Assembly (NCBI GenBank): GCA_963576565.1
Contig: OY755047.1
Span: 2,841,501 to 2,905,500 of the forward strand
DNA: 64,000 bases
Source: Aspidapion aeneum
Taxonomy: Eukaryota > Arthropoda > Insecta > Coleoptera > Brentidae
Direction: 5' to 3'
The translations under genes were made by a program, and so were the position numbers. Shown here piece after piece: positions 32,201 through 47,140 of this stretch. The stretch's first letter is position 1. The number at the start of each line of letters is the position of its first letter. The notes beneath the pieces were generated by a model, which was not told the origin of the DNA, searched no databases, and saw nothing but the letters and a program-made list of their open reading frames with translations.

Positions 32201-35200
32201 AATGAATAAAAGTTTAAATTGCCAAAACTCAAAACTGAAGTGACTTTGGCGGCCTTTCTCGGCATTAATATAAACACCTGTCCTTTACCTTTTATATCGC
32301 TATATAGAGGGCCCCGAGAAGTTTAATTTAATGTACTATAATATATATTTTTACAAAGTTAACAATTTTAAAAAATTAAAAAACTGCACTTTTTGGGTAC
32401 CCCTTTGGTCAGCAAAATTTTCACCAAAAATTTCAAAAAAAAACATTTGGTTAATACTGTGCCACGAAGAAGCTACGGAGTCCCTTATACTAACCTGAAA
32501 ATATTACAGTTGTAGATGTAATGGTTAGCGAGAAAAATAGAATCAAATGTAGAAAATTTACAAAAAATTTAAAAAAAAGTCAACTTTTTTGCTATTGGAT
32601 GTACGTCAAAACAATTGTTATATTTTGATTGCTTGCCTCACAAAGAAATAAAAAAGACTCCAAAAGTTGGTCTAAAGGTTAGTGTTTGTAAGAAATAAAT
32701 AAAAGTTTAAATTGCCAAAACTCAAAACTGAAGTGACTTTGGCGGCCTTTCTCGGCATTAATATAAACACCTGTCCTTTACCTTTTATATCGCTATATAG
32801 AGGGCCCCGAGAAGTTTAATTTAATGTATTATAATATATATTTTTACAAAGTTAACAATTTAAAAAAATTAAAAAACGGCACTTTTTGGGTACCCCTTTG
32901 GCCAGGAAAATTTTCACCAAAAATTTCAAAAAAAACATTTGGTTCATACTGTGCCACGAAGAAGCTAGGAATTTCCTTATACTAACCTAAAAATATTACA
33001 GTTGTAGATGTAATGGTTAGCGAGAAAAATAGAATCAAAAGTTGAACCTTTTCAAAAAATTTATAAAAAAAAGTCAACTTTTTTGCTATTGGATACACGT
33101 CAAAACAATTATTATATTTTGATTGCTTGCCTCACAAAGAAATAAAAAGGACTCCAAAAGTTGGTCTAAAGGTTAGTGTTTGTAAGAAATAAATAAAAGT
33201 TTAAATTGCCAAAACTCAAAACTGAAGTGACTTTGGCGGCCTTTCTCGGCATTAATATAAACATCTGTCCTTTACCTTTTCTATCGCTATATAGAGGGCC
33301 CCGAGACGTTTAATTTAATGTATTATAATATATATTTTTACAAAGTTAACAATTTTAAAAAATTAAAAAACTGCACTTTTTGGGTACCCCTTTGGTCAGG
33401 AAAATTTTCACCAAAAATTTCAAAAAAAACATTTGGTTGATACTGTGCCACGAAGAAGCTACGAAGTCCCTTATACTAACCTGAAAATATTACAGTTGAA
33501 GATATAATGGTTATCGAAAAAAACAGAATCAAATGTTGTAAATTTTCAAAAAATTAAAAATTTTGTCAAAAAAAAGTCAACTTTTTTGCTATTGGATATA
33601 CGTCAAAACACTTGTTATATTTTGATTGCTTGCCTCACAAAGAAATAAAAAAGACTCCAAATGTTGGTCTAAAGGTTAGTGTTTGTAAGAAATAAATAAA
33701 AGTTTAAATTCCCAAAACTCAAAACTGAAGTGACTTTCGCGGCCTTTCTCGGCATTAATATAAACACCTGTCCTTTACCTTTTATATCGCTATATAGAGG
33801 GCCCCGAGAAGTTTAATTTAATGTATTATAATATATATTTTTACAAAGTTAACAATTTTAAAAAATTAAAAAACTGCACTTTTTGGGTACCCCTTTGGTC
33901 AGGAAAATTTTCACCAAAAATTTCAAAAAAAACATTTGGTTGATACTGTGCCACGAAGAAGCTACGGAGTCCCTTATACTAACCTGAAAATATTACAGTT
34001 GTAGATGTAATGGTTATCGTGAAAAATAGAATCAAACGTTGAAAATTATCAAAAAATTACAAATTTTGTCAAAAAAATGTCAACTTTTTTGCTATTGGAT
34101 ATACGTCAAAACAATTGTTATATTTTGATTGCTTGCCTCACAAAGAAATAAAAAAGACTCCAAAAGTTGGTTTAAAGGTTAGTGTTTGTAAGAAATGAAT
34201 AAAAGTTTAAATTGCCAAAACTCAAAACTGAAGTGACTTTGGCGGCCTTTATCAGCATTAATATAAACACCTGTCCTTTACCTTTTATATCGCTATATAG
34301 AGGGCCCCGAGAAGTTTAATATAATGTATTATAATATATATTTTTACAAAGTTAACAATTTTAAAAAATTAAAAAACTGCACTTTTTGGGTACCCCTTTG
34401 GTCAGGAAAATTTTCACCAAAAATTTCAAAAAAAACATTTGGTTGATACTGTGCCACGAAGAAGCTACGGAGTCCCTTATACTAACCTAAAAATATTACA
34501 GTTGTAGATGTAATGGTTAGCGAGAAAAATAGAATCAAAAGTTGAAAATTTTCAAAAAATTTATAAAAAAAGTCAACTTTTTTGCTATTGGATATACGTC
34601 AAAACAATTATTATATTTTGATTGCTTGCCTCACAAAGAAATAAAAAGGACTCCAAAAGTTGGTCTAAAGGTTAGTGTTTGTAAGAAATAAATAAAAGTT
34701 TAAATTGCCAAAACTCAAAACTGAAGTGACTTTGGCGGCCTTTCTCGGCATTAATATAAACACCTGTCCTTTACCTTTTATATCGCTATATAGAGGGCCC
34801 CGAGAAGTTTAATATAATGTATTATAATATATATTTTTACAAAGTTAACAATTTTAAAAAATTAAAAAACTGCACTTTTTGGGTACCCCTTTGGTCAGGA
34901 AAATTTTCACCAAAAATTTCAAAAAAAACATTTGGTTGATACTGTGCCACGAAGAAGCTACGGAGTTCCTTATACTAACCTAAAAATATTACAGTTGTAG
35001 ATGTAATGGTTAGCGAGAAAAATAGAATCAAAAGTTGAACATTTTTAAAAAATTTATTAAAAAATTCAACTTTTTTGCTATTGGATACACGTCAAAACAA
35101 TTATTATATTTTGATTGCTTGCCTCACAAAGAAATAAAAAAGACTCCAAAAGTTGGTCTAAAGGTTAGTGTTTGTAAGAAATAAATAAAAGTTTAAATTG

Positions 35201-38200
35201 CCAAAACTCAAAACTGAAGTGATTTTGGCGGCCTTTCTCGACATTAATATAAACACCTGTCCTTTACCTTTTATATCGCTATATAGAGGGCCCCGAGAAG
35301 TTTAATTTAATGTACTATAATATATATTTTTACAAAGTTAACAATTTTAAAAAATTAAAAAACTGCACTTTTTGGGTACCCCTTTGGTCAGGAAAATTTT
35401 CATCAAAAATTTCAAAAAAAACATTTGGTTGATACTGTGCCACGAAGAAGCTACGGAGTCCTTTATACTAACCTGAAAATATTACAGTTGTAGATGTAAT
35501 GGTTATCGAGAAAAATAGAATCAAAAGTTGAACATTTTCAAAAAATTCAAAATTTTGTCAAAAAAAAGTCAACTTTTTTGCTATTGGATATACGTCAAAA
35601 CAATTGTTATATTTTGATTGCTTGCCTCACAAAGAAATAAAAAAGACTCCAAAAGTTGGTCTAAAAGTTAGTGTTTGTAAGAAATAAATAAAAGTTTAAA
35701 TTCCCAAAACTCAAAACTGAAGTGATTTTGGCGGCCTTTCTCGGCATTAATATAAACACCTGTCCTTTACCTTTTATATCGCTATATAGAGGGCCCCGAG
35801 AAGTTTAATTTAATGTATTATAATATATATTTTTACAAAGTTAACAATTTAAAAAAATTAAAAAACGGCACTTTTTGGGTACCCCTTTGGCCAGGAAAAT
35901 TTTCACCAAAAATTTCAAAAAAAACATTTGGTTCATACTGTGCCACGAAGAAGCTAGGAAGTTCCTTATACTAACCTAAAAATATTACAGTTGTAGATGT
36001 AATGGTTAGCGAGAAAAATAGAATCAAAAGTTGAACCTTTTCAAAAAATTTATAAAAAAAAGTCAACTTTTTTGCTATTGGATACACGTCAAAACAATTA
36101 TTATATTTTGATTGCTTGCCTCACAAAGAAATAAAAAAGACTCCAAAAGTTGGTCTAAAGGTTAGTGTTTGTAAGAAATAAATAAAAGTTTAAATTGCCG
36201 AAACTCAAAACTGAAGTGACTTTGGCGGCCTTTCTCGGCATTAATATAAACATCTGTCCTTTACCTTTTCTATCGCTATATAGAGGGCCCCGAGAAGTTT
36301 AATTTAATGTATTATAATATATATTTTTACAAAGTTAACAATTTTTAAAAATTAAAAAACTGCACTTTTTGGGTACCCCTTTGGTCAGGAAAATTTTCAC
36401 CAAAAATTTCAAAAAAAACATTTGGTTGATACTGTGCCACGAAGAAGCTACGGAGTCCCTTATACTAACCTGAAAATATTACAGTTGTAGATGTAATGGT
36501 TATCGTGAAAAATAGAATCAAACGTTGAAAATTATCAAAAAATTACAAATTTTGTCAAAAAAATGTCAACTTTTTTGCTATTGGATATACGTCAAAACAA
36601 TTGTTATATTTTGATTGCTTGCCTCACAAAGAAATAAAAAAGACTCCAAAAGTTGGTTTAAAGGTTAGTGTTTGTAAGAAATGAATAAAAGTTTAAATTG
36701 CCAAAACTCAAAACTGAAGTGACTTTGGCGGCCTTTCTCGGCATTAATATAAACACCTGTCCTTTACCTTTTATATCGCTATATAGAGGGCCCCGAGAAG
36801 TTTAATTTAATGTACTATAATTTATATTTTTACAAAGTTAACAATTTAAAAAAATTTAAAAACTGCACCTTTTGGGTACCCCTTTGGTCAGGAAAATTTT
36901 CACCAAAAATTTCAAAAAAACATTTGGTTAAAACTGTGCCACGAAGAAGCTACGGAGTCCCTTATACTAACCTGAAAATATTACAGTTGTAGATGTAATG
37001 GTTATCGAGAAAAATAGAATCAAAAGTTGAAAATTTTCAAAAAGTTTATAAAAAAAGTCAACTTTTTTGCTATTGGATATACGTCAAAACAATTATTATA
37101 TTTTGATTGCTTGCCTCACAAAGAAATAAAAAAGACTCCAAAAGTTGGTCTAAAGGTTAGTGTTTGTAAGAAATGAATAAAAGTTTAAATTGCCAAAACT
37201 CAAAACTGAAGTGACTTTGGCGGCCTTTCTCGGCATTAATATAAACACCTGTCCTTTACCTTTTATATCGCTATATAGAGGGCCCCGAGAAGTTTAATTT
37301 AATGTACTATAATTTATATTTTTACAAAGTTAACAATTTAAAAAAATTAAAAAACTGCACTTTTTGGGTACCCCTTTGGTCAAAAAAAACATTTGGTTGG
37401 TACTGTGCTACGAAGAAGCTACGGAGTCCCTTATACTAACCTAAAAATATTACAGTTGTAGATGTAATGGTTAGCGAGAAAAATAGAATCAAAAGTTGAA
37501 AATTTACAAAAAATTTAAAAAAAAGTCAACTTTTTTGCTATTGGATGTACGTCAAAACAATTGTTATATTTTGATTGCTTGCCTCACAAAGAAATAAAAA
37601 AGACTCCAAAAGTTGGTCTAAAGGTTAGTGTTTGTAAGAAATAAATAAAAGTTTAAATTGCCAAAACTCAAAACTGAAGTGACTTTGGCAGCCTTTCTCG
37701 GCATTAATATAAACACCTGTCCTTTACCTTTCATATCGCTATATAGAGGGCCCCGAGAAGTTTAATTTAATGTATTATAATATATATTTTTACAAAGTTA
37801 ACAATTTTAAAAAATTAAAAAACTGCACTTTTTGGGTACCCCTTTGGTCAGGAAAATTCTCACCAAAAATTTCAAAAAAAACATTTGGTTGATACTGTGC
37901 CACGAAGAAGCTACGGAGTCCCTTATACTAACCTAAAAATATTACAGTTGTAGATGTAATGGTTAGCGAGAAAAATAGAATCAAAAGTTGAAAATTTACA
38001 AAAAATTTAAAAAAAAGTCAACTTTTTTGCTATTGGATGTACGTCAAAACAATTGTTATATTTTGATTGCTTGCCTCACAAAGAAATAAAAAAGACTCCA
38101 AAAGTTGGTCTAAAGGTTAGTGTTTGTAAGAAATAAATAAAAGTTTAAATTGCCAAAACTCAAAACTGAAGTGACTTTGGCAGCCTTTCTCGGCATTAAT

Positions 38201-41200
38201 ATAAACACCTGTCCTTTACCTTTTATATCGCTATATAGAGGGCCCCGAGAAGTTTAATTTAATGTATTATAATATATATTTTTACAAAGTTAACAATTTT
38301 AAAAAATTAAAAAACTGCACTTTTTGGGTACCCCTTTGGTCAGGAAAATTTTCACCAAAAATTTCAAAAAAAACATTTGGTTGATACTGTGCCACGAAGA
38401 AGCTACGAAGTCCCTTTTACTAACCTGAAAATATTACAGTTGAAGATATAATGGTTATCGAGAAAAACAGAATCAAAAGTTGTAAATTTTCAAAAAATTA
38501 AAAATTTTGTCAAAAAAAAGTCTACCTTTTTGCCATTGCATGTACGTCAAAACAATTGTTATATTTTGATTGCTTGCCTCACAAAGAAATAAAAAAGACT
38601 CCAAAAGTTGGTCTAAAGGTTAGTGTTTGTAAGAAATAAATAAAAGTTTAAATTGCCAAAACTCAAAACTGAAGTGAGTTTGGCAGCCTTTCTCGGTAAT
38701 AATATAACCACCTGTCCTTTGCCTTTCATAACGCTATATAGAGGGCCCCGAGAAGTTTAATTTAATGTATTATAATATATATTTTTACAAAGTTAACAAT
38801 TTTAAAAAATTAAAAAACTGCACTTTTTGGGTACCCCTTTGGTCAGGAAAATTCTCACCAAAAATATCAAAAAAAACATTTGGTTGATACTGTGCCACGA
38901 AGAAGCTACGGAGTCCCTTATACTAACCTGAAAATATTACAGTTGTAGATGTAATGGTTATCGAGAAAAATAGAATCAAACGTTGAAAATTATCAAAAAA
39001 TTACAAATTTTGTCAAAAAAATGTCAACTTTTTTACTATTGGATATACGTCAAAACAATTGTTATATTTTGATTGCTTGCCTCACAAAGAAATAAAAAAG
39101 ACTCCAAAAGTTGGTCTAAAGGTTAGTGTTTGTAAGAAATGAATAAAAGTTTAAATTGCCAAAACTTAAAACTGAAGTGACTTTGGCGGCCTTTCTCGGC
39201 ATTAATATAAACACCTGTCCTTTACCTTTTATATCGCTATATAGAGGGCCCCGAGAAGTTTAATTTAATGTACTATAATTTATATTTTTACAAAGTTAAC
39301 AATTTAAAAAAATTAAAAAACTGCACTTTTTGGGTACCCCTTTGGTCAAAAAAAACATTTGGTTGGTACTGTGCTACGAAGAAGCTACGGAGTCCCTTAT
39401 ACTAACCTAAAAATATTACAGTTGTAGATGTAATGGTTAGCGAGAAAAATAGAATCAAAAGTTGAAAATTTACAAAAAATTTAAAAAAAAGTCAACTTTT
39501 TTGCTATTGGATGTACGTCAAAACAATTGTTATATTTTGATTGCTTGCCTCACAAAGAAATAAAAAAGACTCCAAAAGTTGGTCTAAAGGTTAGTGTTTG
39601 TAAGAAATAAATAAAAGTTTAAATTGCCAAAACTCAAAACTGAAGTGACTTTGGCAGCCTTTCTCGGCATTAATATAAACACCTGTCCTTTACCTTTTAT
39701 ATCGCTATATAGAGGGCCCGAGAAGTTTAATTTAATGTATTATAATATATATTTTTACAAAGTTAACAATTTTAAAAAATTAAAAAACTGCACTTTTTGG
39801 GTACCCCTTTGGTCAGGAAAATTTTCACCAAAAATTTCAAAAAAAACATTTGGTTGATACTGTGCCACGAAGAAGCTACGAAGTCCCTTATACTAACCTG
39901 AAAATATTACAGTTGAAGATATAATGGTTATCGAGAAAAACAGAATCAAAAGTTGTAAATTTTCAAAAAATTAAAAATTTTGTCAAAAAAAAGTCTACCT
40001 TTTTGCCATTGCATGTACGTCAAAACAATTGTTATATTTTGATTGCTTGCCTCACAAAGAAATAAAAAAGACTCCAAAAGTTGGTCTAAAGGTTAGTGTT
40101 TGTAAGAAATAAATAAAAGTTTAAATTGCCAAAACTCAAAACTGAAGTGAGTTTGGCAGCCTTTCTCGGCATTAATATAAACACCTGTCTTTTACCTTTT
40201 ATATCGCTATATAGAGGGCCCCGAGAAGTTTAATTTAATGTATTATAATATATATTTTTACAAAGTTAACAATTTTAAAAAATTAAAAAACTGCACTTTT
40301 TGGGTACCCCTTTGGTCAGGAAAATTCTCACCAAAAATGTCAAAAAAAACATTTGGTTGATACTGTGCCACGAAGAAGCTACGGAGTCCCTTATACTAAC
40401 CTAAAAATATTACAGTTGTAGATGTAATGGTTAGCGAGAAAATAGAATCAAAAGTTGAAAATTTACAAAAAATTTAAAGAAAAGTCAACTTTTTTGCTAT
40501 TGGATGTACGTCAAAACAATTGTTATATTTTGATTGCTTGCCTCACAAAGAAATAAAAAAGACTCCATAAGTTGGTCTAAAGGTTAGTGTTTGTAAGAAA
40601 TAAATAAAAGTTTAAATTGCCAAAACTCAAAACTGAAGTGACTTTGGCAGCCTTTCTCGGTAATAATATAACCACCTGTCCTTTGCCTTTCATAACGCTA
40701 TATAGAGGGCCCCGAGAAGTTTAATTTAATGTATTATAATATATATTTTTACAAAGTTAACAATTTTTAAAAATTAAAAAACTGCACTTTTTGGGTACCC
40801 CTTTGGTCAGGAAAATTCTCACCAAAAATGTCAAAAAAAACATTTGGTTGATACTGTGCCACGAAGAAGCTATGGAGTCCCTTATACTAACCTAAAAATA
40901 TTACAGTTGAAGATATAATGGTTATCGAGAAAAACAGAATCAAAAGTTGTAAATTTTCAAAAAATTAAAAATTTTGTCAAAAAAAAGTCTACCTTTTTGC
41001 CATTGCATGTACGTCAAAACAATTGTTATATTTTGATTGCTTGCCTCACAAAGAAATAAAAAAGACTCCAAAAGTTGGTCTAAAGGTTAGTGTTTGTAAG
41101 AAATAAATAAAAGTTTAAATTGCCAAAACTCAAAACTGAAGTGAGTTTGGCAGCCTTTCTCGGCATTAATATAAACACCTGTCCTTTACCTTTTATATCG

Positions 41201-44200
41201 CTATATAGAGGGCCCCGAGAAGTTTAATTTAATGTATTATAATATATATTTTTACAAAGTTAACAATTTTAAAAAATTAAAAAACTGCACTTTTTGGGTA
41301 CCCCTTTGGTCAGGAAAATTTTCACCAAAAATTTCAAAAAAAACATTTGGTTGATACTGTGCCACGAAGAAGCTACGAAGTCCCTTATACTAACCTGAAA
41401 ATATTACAGTTGAAGATATAATGGTTATCGAGAAAAACAGAATCAAAAGTTGTAAATTTTCAAAAAATTAAAAATTTTGTCAAAAAAAAGTCTACCTTTT
41501 TGCCATTGCATGTACGTCAAAACAATTGTTATATTTTGATTGCTTGCCTCACAAAGAAATAAAAAAGACTCCAAAAGTTGGTCTAAAGGTTAGTGTTTGT
41601 AAGAAATAAATAAAAGTTTAAATTGCCAAAACTCAAAACTGAAGTGAGTTTGGCAGCCTTTCTCGGTAATAATATAACCACCTGTCCTTTGCCTTTCATA
41701 ACGCTATATAGAGGGCCCCGAGAAGTTTAATTTAATGTATTATAATATATATTTTTACAAAGTTAACAATTTTAAAAAATTAAAAAACTGCACTTTTTGG
41801 GTACCCCTTTGGTCAGGAAAATTCTCACCAAAAATATCAAAAAAAACATTTGGTTGATACTGTGCCACGAAGAAGCTACGGAGTCCCTTATACTAACCTG
41901 AAAATATTACAGTTGTAGATGTAATGGTTATCGAGAAAAATAGAATCAAACGTTGAAAATTATCAAAAAATTACAAATTTTGTCAAAAAAATGTCAACTT
42001 TTTTACTATTGGATATACGTCAAAACAATTGTTATATTTTGATTGCTTGCCTCACAAAGAAATAAAAAAGACTCCAAAAGTTGGTCTAAAGGTTAGTGTT
42101 TGTAAGAAATTAATAAAAGTTTAAATTGCCAAAACTTAAAACTGAAGTGACTTTGGCGGCCTTTCTCGGCATTAATATAAACACCTGTCCTTTACCTTTT
42201 ATATCGCTATATAGAGGGCCCCGAGAAGTTTAATTTAATGTACTATAATTTATATTTTTACAAAGTTAACAATTTAAAAAAATTAAAAAACTGCACTTTT
42301 TGGGTACCCCTTTGGTCAAAAAAAACATTTGGTTGGTACTGTGCTACGAAGAAGCTACGGAGTCCCTTATACTAACCTAAAAATATTACAGTTGTAGATG
42401 TAATGGTTAGCGAGAAAAATAGAATCAAAAGTTGAAAATTTACAAAAAATTTAAAAAAAAGTCAACTTTTTTGCTATTGGATGTACGTCAAAACAATTGT
42501 TATATTTTGATTGCTTGCCTCACAAAGAAATAAAAAAGACTCCAAAAGTTGGTCTAAAGGTTAGTGTTTGTAAGAAATAAATAAAAGTTTAAATTGCCAA
42601 AACTCAAAACTGAAGTGACTTTGGCAGCCTTTCTCGGCATTAATATAAACACCTGTCCTTTACCTTTTATATCGCTATATAGAGGGCCCCGAGAAGTTTA
42701 ATTTAATGTATTATAATATATATTTTTACAAAGTTAACAATTTTAAAAAATTAAAAAACTGCACTTTTTGGGTACCCCTTTGGTCAGGAAAATTTTCACC
42801 AAAAATTTCAAAAAAAACATTTGGTTGATACTGTGCCACGAAGAAGCTACGAAGTCCCTTATACTAACCTGAAAATATTACAGTTGAAGATATAATGGTT
42901 ATCGAGAAAAACAGAATCAAAAGTTGTAAATTTTCAAAAAATTAAAAATTTTGTCAAAAAAAAGTCTACCTTTTTGCCATTGCATGTACGTCAAAACAAT
43001 TGTTATATTTTGATTGCTTGCCTCACAAAGAAATAAAAAAGACTCCAAAAGTTGGTCTAAAGGTTAGTGTTTGTAAGAAATAAATAAAAGTTTAAATTGC
43101 CAAAACTCAAAACTGAAGTGAGTTTGGCAGCCTTTCTCGGCATTAATATAAACACCTGTCTTTTACCTTTTATATCGCTATATAGAGGGCCCCGAGAAGT
43201 TTAATTTAATGTATTATAATATATATTTTTACAAAGTTAACAATTTTAAAAAATTAAAAAACTGCACTTTTTGGGTACCCCTTTGGTCAGGAAAATTCTC
43301 ACCAAAAATGTCAAAAAAAACATTTGGTTGATACTGTGCCACGAAGAAGCTACGGAGTCCCTTATACTAACCTAAAAATATTACAGTTGTAGATGTAATG
43401 GTTAGCGAGAAAATAGAATCAAAAGTTGAAAATTTACAAAAAATTTAAAGAAAAGTCAACTTTTTTGCTATTGGATGTACGTCAAAACAATTGTTATATT
43501 TTGATTGCTTGCCTCACAAAGAAATAAAAAAGACTCCATAAGTTGGTCTAAAGGTTAGTGTTTGTAAGAAATAAATAAAAGTTTAAATTGCCAAAACTCA
43601 AAACTGAAGTGACTTTGGCAGCCTTTCTCGGTAATAATATAACCACCTGTCCTTTGCCTTTCATAACGCTATATAGAGGGCCCCGAGAAGTTTAATTTAA
43701 TGTATTATAATATATATTTTTACAAAGTTAACAATTTTTAAAAATTAAAAAACTGCACTTTTTGGGTACCCCTTTGGTCAGGAAAATTTTCACCAAAAAT
43801 TTCAAAAAAAACATTTGGTTGATACTGCGCCACGAAGAAGCTACGAAGTCCCTTATACTAACCTGAAAATATTACAGTTGAAGATATAATGGTTATCGAG
43901 AAAAACAGAATCAAAAGTTGTAAATTTTCAAAAAATTAAAAATTTTGTCAAAAAAAAGTCAACTTTTTTGCTATTGGATATACGTCAAAACAATTGTTAT
44001 ATTTTGATTGCTTGCCTCACAAACAAATAAAAAAGACCCCAAAAGTTGGTCTAAAGGTTAGTGTTTGTAAGAAATAAATAAAAGTTTAAATTGCCAAAAC
44101 TCAAAACTGAAGTGACTTTGGCGGCCTTTCTCGGCATTAATATAAACACCTGTCCTTTACCTTTTATATCGCTATATAGAGGGCCCCGAGATGTTTAATT

Positions 44201-47140
44201 TAATGTATTATAATATATATTTTTACAAAGTTAACAATTTTTAAAAATTAAAAAACTGCACTTTTTGGGTACCCCTTTGGCCAGGAAAATTTTCACCAAA
44301 AATTTCAAAAAAAACATTTGGTTCATACTGTGCCACGAAGAAGCTACGGAGTTCCTTATACTAACCTAAAAATATTACAGTTGTAGATGTAATGGTTAGC
44401 GAGAAAAATAGAATCAAAAGTTGAACATTTTCAAAAAATTTATTAAAAAATTCAACTTTTTTGCTATTGGATACACGTCAAAACAATTATTATATTTTGA
44501 TTGCTTGCCTCACAAAGAAATAAAAAAGACTCCAAAAGTTGGTCTAAAGGTTAGTGTTTGTAAGAAATAAATAAAAGTTTAAATTGCCAAAACTCAAAAC
44601 TGAAGTGAATTTGGCGGCCTTTCTCGGCATTAATATAAACACCTGTCCTTTACCTTTTATATCGCTATATAGAGGGCCCCGAGATGTTTAATTTAATGTA
44701 TTATAATATATATTTTTACAAAGTTAACAATTTTTAAAAATTAAAAAACTGCACTTTTTGGGTACCCCTTTGGCCAGGAAAATTTTCACCAAAAATTTCA
44801 AAAAAAACATTTGGTTCATACTGTGCCACGAAGAAGCTACGGAGTTCCTTATACTAACCTAAAAATATTACAGTTGTAGATGTAATGGTTAGCGAGAAAA
44901 ATAGAATCAAAAGTTGAACATTTTCAAAAAATTTATTAAAAAATTCAACTTTTTTGCTATTGGATACACGTCAAAACAATTATTATATTTTGATTGCTTG
45001 CCTCACAAAGAAATAAAAAAGACTCCAAAAGTTGGTCTAAAGGTTAGTGTTTGTAAGAAATAAATAAAAGTTTAAATTGCCAAAACTCAAAACTGAAGTG
45101 ACTTTGGCGGCCTTTCTTAGCATTAATATAAACACCCGTCCTTTGCCTTTTATATCGCTATATAGAGGGCCCCGAGAAGTTTAATATAATGTATTAAAAT
45201 ATATATTTTTACAAAGTTAACAATTTTAAAAAATTAAAAAACTGCACTTTTTGGGTACCCCTTTGGCCAGGAAAATTTTCACCAAAAATTTCAAAAAAAA
45301 CATTTGGTTGATACTGTGCCACGAAGAAGCTACGGAGTTCCTTATACTAACCTAAAAATATTACAGTTGTAGATGTAATGGTTAGCGAGAAAAATAGAAT
45401 CAAAAGTTGAACATTTTTAAAAAATTTATTAAAAAATTCAACTTTTTTGCTATTGGATACACGTCAAAACAATTATTATATTTTGATTGCTTGCCTCACA
45501 AAGAAATAAAAAAGACTCCAAAAGTTGGTCTAAAGGTTAGTGTTTGTAAGAAATAAATAAAAGTTTAAATTGCCAAAACTCAAAACGGAAGTGATTTTGG
45601 CGGCCTTTCTCGACATTAATATAAACACCTGTCCTTTATCTTTTATATCGCTATATAGAGGGCCCCGAGAAGTTTAATTTAATGTACTATAATATATATT
45701 TTTACAAAGTTAACAATTTTAAAAAATTAAAAAACTGCACTTTTTGGGTACCCCTTTGGTCAGGAAAATTTTCATCAAAAATTTCAAAAAAAAACATTTG
45801 GTTGATACTGTGCCACGAAGAAGCTACGAAGTCCTTTATACTAACCTGAAAATATTACAGTTGTAGATGTAATGGTTATCGAGAAAAATAGAATCAAAAG
45901 TTGAACATTTTCAAAAAATTCAAAATTTTGTCAAAAAAAAGTCAACTTTTTTGCTATTGGATATACGTCAAAACAATTGTTATATTTTGATTGCTTGCCT
46001 CACAAAGAAATAAAAAAGACTCCAAAAGTTGGTCTAAAAGTTAGTGTTTGTAAGAAATAAATAAAAGTTTAAATTCCCAAAACTCAAAACTGAAGTGATT
46101 TTGGCGGCCTTTCTCGGCATTAATATAAACACCTGTCCTTTACGTTTTATATCGCTATATAGAGGGCCCCGAGAAGTTTAATTTAATGTATTATAATATA
46201 TATTTTTACAAAGTTAACAATTTAAAAAAATTAAAAAACGGCACTTTTTGGGTACCCCTTTGGCCAGGAAAATTTTCACCAAAAATTTCAAAAAAAACAT
46301 TTGGTTCATACTGTGCCACGAAGAAGCTACGGAGTTCCTTATACTAACCTAAAAATATTACAGTTGTAGATGTAATGGTTAGCGAGAAAAATAGAATCAA
46401 AAGTTGAACCTTTTCAAAAAATGTATAAAAAAAAGTCAACTTTTTTGCTATTGGATACACGTCAAAACAATTATTATATTTTGATTGCTTGCCTCACAAA
46501 GAAATAAAAAAGACTCCAAAAGTTGGTCTAAAGGTTAGTGTTTGTAAGAAATAAATAAAAGTTTAAATTGCCGAAACTCAAAACTGAAGTGACTTTGGCG
46601 GCCTTTCTCGGCATTAATATAAACATCTGTCCTTTACCTTTTCTATCGCTATATAGAGGGCCCCGAGACGTTTAATTTAATGTATTATAATATATATTTT
46701 TACAAAGTTAACAATTTTAAAAAATTTCAAAAAAAACATTTGGTTGATACTGTGCTACGAAGAAGCTACGAAGTCCCTTATACTAACCTGAAAATATTAC
46801 AGTTGAAGATATAATGGTTATCGAGAAAAACAGAATCAAAAGTTGTAAATTTTCAAAAAATTAAAAATTTTGTCAAAAAAAAGTCAACTTTTTTGCTATT
46901 GGATATACGTCAAAACAATTGTTATATTTTGATTGTTTGCCTCACAAAGAAATAAAAAAGACTCCAAAAGTTGGTCTAAAGGTTAGTGTTTGTCAGAAAT
47001 TAATAAAAGTTTAAATTGCCAAAACTCAAAACTGAAGTGACTTTGGTGGCCTTCTCGGCATTAATATAAACACCTGTCCTTTACCTTTTATATCGCTATA
47101 TAGAGGGCCTATATATTTTTACAAAGTTAATAATTTAAAG

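Larger units (their letters stand above)
23069..47140 (+). repeat. ~503-bp satellite DNA array, about 48 monomers
   Basis: Counting from the word TTTAAATTGCCAAAACTC, monomers start at 23075, 23569, 24072, 24576 and so on to 47020. Usual spacing is 501-504 bp, with recurring 491-bp and 467-bp variants. All copies are head to tail. Each holds GGCGGCCTTTCTCGGC, TTTTATATCGCTATATAGAG, TTTTTGGGTACCCCTTTGGT and TTTTGATTGCTTGCCTCACA. Variants recur at multi-monomer spacing, showing higher-order repeats. The last copy is deleted in the middle and stops near 47137. Frames of about 60 codons appear in single copies only and are broken elsewhere by indels in A-runs, so I treat the array as non-coding. 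Confidence 0.97.
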
